Shown: one piece after another, positions 5,243-7,640 of the stretch
How the letters are laid out: each line of letters begins with the position of its first letter
Position numbering within the stretch: the first letter of the stretch is position 1
From: an uncultured Curvibacter sp.
GTDB lineage: Bacteria > Pseudomonadota > Gammaproteobacteria > Burkholderiales > Burkholderiaceae
Assembly: GCA_946481355.1 (NCBI GenBank)
Contig: CAMLNH010000126.1
Span: 1 to 7,640, forward strand
Reading direction: 5' to 3'
Length of the DNA: 7,640 nucleotides
Notes under the pieces: model-generated
What the model was told of the DNA's origin: nothing
The model's input: the letters and a program-made list of their open reading frames with translations, nothing else
Databases searched by the model: none
Position numbers and translations under genes: made by a program

Positions 5243-6286
5243 TCAGGCCACGACGACCGGGGCGCCCGTGCCGCGCGCGGCGATGACGCCGATCTCATGC
5301 ACCTGCTCGCCCAGACCGCGCAGTGTCTGGGCCGTGGCCGCGGCTTCGGCCGCTGGCACCACGATCACCATGCCGATGCCGTTGTTGAAGGTGCGGTTCA
5401 TCTCGAAGTCGTTGATGCCGGCCGTCTTCTGCAGCCAGGCAAACAGCTCGGTCTGCGGCCAGCTGCCTTTCTTCAGGTGGGCAGCCGTGCCCTCGGGCAG
5501 CACGCGCGGGATGTTTTCCAGCAGGCCACCGCCGGTGATGTGGGCCAGGGCCTTGATCGGGTGCTTGGCCAGCGCGGCCAGCACGTTCTTGACGTAGAGG
5601 CGGGTCGGCTCCATCACGGCCTGCTTGAAGGGCTTGCCGTCCAGGGTGACGGGCAGACTGCCGGCGGCGCGCTCAATGCACTTGCGCACCAGGGAGAAGC
5701 CGTTGGAATGCACGCCGCTGGAGGCCAGGCCCAGCACCACATCGCCGGGCTGCACGCTCTGACCTGTGAGGATCTTCGACTTCTCGACCGCGCCGACACA
5801 GAAGCCTGCCAGGTCGTATTCGCCGTCCGGGTACATGCCCGGCATTTCGGCGGTTTCGCCGCCGATCAGGGCGCAGCCCGAAAGTTCGCAGCCCTTGGCG
5901 ATGCCGCCGACCACGGCGGCGGCCGTGTCCACGTGCAGCTTGCCGCAGGCGAAGTAGTCGAGGAAGAACAGGGGCTCGGCGCCCTGGACCAGCACGTCGT
6001 TCACGCTCATGGCCACCAGATCGATGCCCACGGTGTCGTGCATATTCCATTCGAAAGCCAGCTTGAGCTTGGTGCCCACGCCGTCGGTGCCCGAGACCAG
6101 CACGGGTTCCTTGTAGCGCTTGGGCACCTCGAACAGGGCGCCGAAGCCGCCGATGCCAGCCAGCACGCCCTCGCGCATGGTTTTCTTGGCCAGGGGCTTG
6201 ATGCGCTCGACCAGCGCGTCACCGGCGTCGATGTCGACGCCGGCGTCTTTGTAGGACAGGGGGGTGGAGGTGTTGGAAGTGCTCAT
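5243..6286 (-). CDS. purM: Phosphoribosylformylglycinamidine cyclo-ligase (AIR synthetase)
   Basis: ATP-dependent enzyme that closes the imidazole ring of formylglycinamidine ribonucleotide to give aminoimidazole ribonucleotide, the fifth step of de novo purine synthesis; cytoplasmic homodimer. The 347-residue length matches E. coli PurM (345). Motifs are YKDAGVDI (12-19), [13 protein letters not shown] (65-77), [22 protein letters not shown] (split: [22 protein letters not shown]; 87-108), [11 protein letters not shown] (142-152) and [16 protein letters not shown] (249-264). The start at 6286 was chosen by alignment to the family N terminus. The frame stays open to 6475, but that extension overlaps the divergent gene and has no family resemblance. 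No Shine-Dalgarno motif: the ATG follows CCCACCCC. Unlike E. coli, no purN follows within the window. Confidence 0.97.
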   Translation of the reverse strand: MSTSNTSTPLSYKDAGVDIDAGDALVERIKPLAKKTMREGVLAGIGGFGALFEVPKRYKEPVLVSGTDGVGTKLKLAFEWNMHDTVGIDLVAMSVNDVLVQGAEPLFFLDYFACGKLHVDTAAAVVGGIAKGCELSGCALIGGETAEMPGMYPDGEYDLAGFCVGAVEKSKILTGQSVQPGDVVLGLASSGVHSNGFSLVRKCIERAAGSLPVTLDGKPFKQAVMEPTRLYVKNVLAALAKHPIKALAHITGGGLLENIPRVLPEGTAAHLKKGSWPQTELFAWLQKTAGINDFEMNRTFNNGIGMVIVVPAAEAAATAQTLRGLGEQVHEIGVIAARGTGAPVVVA

Positions 6287-6380
6287 GGGGTGGGCGGCAA
6301 GGGGGCAAAACGCCGGGGCCGATAGAATTTGTCTTGATTTTAAGGGTTCACCCGGACTCTTCCCGTCATCCTGCTCATCC
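6287..6380. promoter_or_regulatory. Divergent promoter region of purM and the AI-2E-family gene
   Basis: These 94 bases must drive both genes. The AT-rich centre (6321-6344) contains TAGAAT on the plus strand (6323-6328) and TAAAAT on the minus strand (complement of 6337-6342), each a five-of-six match to the -10 box. Neither has a good -35 box at 16-18 bases. If both are used, start sites near 6335 (plus) and 6330 (minus) place the two cores partly on top of each other. No PurR-like operator was recognised. Confidence 0.4.
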
Positions 6381-7463
6381 ATGCCCCTGTCCACCCCCCA
6401 AAAAAGCGCCCTGGCCTGGGCTGCCGTCGCCCTGTTACTGGTGCTGGCCCTGTGGCTGCTGGGCCCGGTGCTCATGCCGTTTGTCGTGGCGGCCGTGCTG
6501 GCTTACGTGCTCACACCCCTGGTGGACCGGCTCGACGCCCTGGGCCGTGGCCGCATGCCGCGGGTGCTGGCGGTGCTGATCGTGGAGTTGCTCTTCATCC
6601 TGGCTGTGCTGGGCCTGGTCCTGCTGCTGGTACCGGTGCTCACGCGCGAGTGGCCTTTGCTGCGTGAGCAGGTGCCGCAGCTGCTGGACCGGCTCAATGC
6701 CGGCGTGCAGCCCCTGCTGGCCGATCTGGGGCTCAAGCTCGCTTTCGACACGGCCAGCCTCAAGCCCGCGCTCATGAAGTACCTCAACGCCAATATGGAA
6801 GAGGCGCTGGGCTCCTTGCTGGCCTCGCTCAAGATCGGCGGCAGCGTCGCGCTGACCGTGCTGGGCAACCTGATCCTGATCCCCGTGGCGCTGTTCTATC
6901 TGCTGCTGGACTGGAAGCAGCTCGTGCGGCGTGTGCTGGAGCTCGTGCCGCAGCGCCTGCGTGGCAGTTACGACAGCTTCGTGGCCGAGGCCGACGAGGT
7001 GCTGGGCCAGTACCTGCGCGGCCAGATGCTGGTGATGCTGGTCTTGGCGATCTACTACAGCGTGATGCTGTCCTTCTTCGGTCTGGATCTGGCCCTGCCC
7101 ATCGGCATCTTCACGGGGCTGGCCATCTTTGTGCCTTATGTGGGTTTCGGCGTCGGGCTGGTGCTGGCCGTGCTTGCCGGTCTGCTGGAGTTCAACGGCG
7201 ACGGCGGCCTGACCCGCGTGACGCTGATGGTGGGCGTGGTCTACGGCCTGGGGCAGCTTCTGGAAAGCTTCTACCTCACACCGCGTCTGCTGGGTGAGCG
7301 CATCGGCCTGCATCCGCTGGCCGTGATCTTTGCCCTGCTGGCTTTCGGCCAACTTTTCGGTTTCGTCGGCATCCTGGTCGCGTTGCCTGTCAGCGCCGTG
7401 CTGCTGGTGGCGGCCCGGCGCCTGCGCCAGCGCTACCTGAGCAGCAGCGTCTACCGGGCATGA
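6381..7463 (+). CDS. AI-2E/PerM-family membrane transporter
   Basis: A 360-residue polytopic inner-membrane protein of the AI-2E transporter family (relatives: E. coli PerM and TqsA). Substrate is unknown: members have been linked to autoinducer-2 export, sodium/proton antiport or other transport, so no substrate is claimed. Hydrophobic segments lie at roughly 10-45, 60-85, 153-177, 212-232, 236-278 and 305-347, consistent with the family's seven or eight helices, with an amphipathic soluble stretch at about 88-150. Family motifs are [10 protein letters not shown] (250-259), [21 protein letters not shown] (split: [21 protein letters not shown]; His311 in GLHPL) and [16 protein letters not shown] near the C terminus. 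The start at 6381 gives a typical N terminus; no Shine-Dalgarno motif precedes it (CTCATCC directly before ATG). Its stop overlaps the hda start by four bases, so the two form an operon; AI-2E/PerM next to hda is, to my knowledge, common in beta- and gammaproteobacteria. Confidence 0.92.
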   Translation: MPLSTPQKSALAWAAVALLLVLALWLLGPVLMPFVVAAVLAYVLTPLVDRLDALGRGRMPRVLAVLIVELLFILAVLGLVLLLVPVLTREWPLLREQVPQLLDRLNAGVQPLLADLGLKLAFDTASLKPALMKYLNANMEEALGSLLASLKIGGSVALTVLGNLILIPVALFYLLLDWKQLVRRVLELVPQRLRGSYDSFVAEADEVLGQYLRGQMLVMLVLAIYYSVMLSFFGLDLALPIGIFTGLAIFVPYVGFGVGLVLAVLAGLLEFNGDGGLTRVTLMVGVVYGLGQLLESFYLTPRLLGERIGLHPLAVIFALLAFGQLFGFVGILVALPVSAVLLVAARRLRQRYLSSSVYRA

Positions 7464-7640
7464 AGCAGATCGCGCTGGACATCGGGTTGGGCAGCGGCCC
7501 GACCCTGGCCAATTTCATGGCCGGTCCGAACGAGGCCGTGCTGCAACATCTGCGTCTGTGGGTGGGCGATGGCAGCAGTGCCTCCCTGCGCTCGCCCGTG
7601 CCGACCTACCTCTGGGGTCCTTCGGGCAGCGGCAAGACCC
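7460..7640 (+). CDS. hda: DnaA regulatory inactivator Hda, N-terminal part (cut by window edge)
   Basis: DnaA-related AAA+ protein that, bound to the DNA-loaded sliding clamp, stimulates ATP hydrolysis by DnaA and prevents over-initiation. Sixty codons are visible. The N-terminal QIALDIGL (3-10) occupies the place of the clamp-binding motif of E. coli Hda (QLSLPL). PTLANFMAGPNEAVLQHL (14-31) resembles the DnaA/Hda N-terminal F-x-x-F-x-x-G-x-N region. YLWGPSGSGKT (50-60) contains the Walker A motif, cut just after its Thr. The ATG overlaps the stop of the upstream membrane-protein gene (ATGA), indicating translational coupling; no separate promoter is evident. A general DnaA-like AAA+ protein is the alternative, but the clamp-type N terminus and absence of a DnaA domain I favour Hda. 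Confidence 0.92.
   Translation, partial: MKQIALDIGLGSGPTLANFMAGPNEAVLQHLRLWVGDGSSASLRSPVPTYLWGPSGSGKT

Noticed and set aside
5117..6325. Long open frame on the plus strand (402 codons) opposite purM
   Set aside because: It covers the whole of purM in antisense, shows no recognisable domain and has the Gly/His/Gln-rich shadow composition.
6287..6475. N-terminal extension of PurM by 63 residues
   Set aside because: It would overlap the divergent gene's start and matches nothing in PurM; the start at 6286 gives the normal length.
6435..7352. Minus-strand open frame (305 codons) opposite the AI-2E-family gene
   Set aside because: Gln/His-rich shadow of a membrane-protein gene with no family resemblance.

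Overview
The window reads as ordinary chromosomal DNA from a high-GC betaproteobacterium, most likely Burkholderiales and Comamonadaceae-like. This rests on protein family resemblance (a 98-residue S20 with an N-terminal extension, a DUF3579 protein, an Hda beginning MKQIALDIG) and on gene order. No database search was run. I see no insertion sequence, integrase, CRISPR array, tRNA or rRNA gene, and no block of deviant composition.

Layout. Bases 1-482 (minus) hold the N-terminal 160 codons of argD (acetylornithine aminotransferase). A 239-base divergent intergenic region (483-721) follows, containing a probable argD promoter, a terminator-like hairpin in the argD leader, a 12-bp palindrome and a probable promoter for a DUF3579 gene (722-1036, plus). 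DUF3579 converges with rpsT (1151-1447, minus), and a symmetrical A6/T6 hairpin at 1058-1085 can terminate both. rpsT is divergent from murJ (1565-3136, plus), the lipid II flippase. murJ is followed after 2 bases by a SirB1-type transglutaminase-like protein (3139-3990, plus).

That pair converges on a ParA/MinD-type ATPase with a long Ala/Pro-rich tail (4070-5083, minus). Upstream of it on the same strand is purM (5243-6286). purM is divergent from an AI-2E/PerM-family membrane protein (6381-7463, plus), whose stop codon overlaps the start of hda (7460-7640+, plus, cut by the window edge).

Function. Most genes are housekeeping: arginine biosynthesis, ribosome assembly, cell wall precursor export, purine biosynthesis and replication control. 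The less understood members are DUF3579, the SirB1-like protein and the ParA-like ATPase, which has no parB-like partner here. I find no convincing new multi-gene system. The items most worth a second look are the hairpin in the argD leader, the TCTTATATAAGA palindrome between argD and DUF3579, the solitary ParA-like protein with a disordered tail, and the frequency of start codons without a Shine-Dalgarno sequence.
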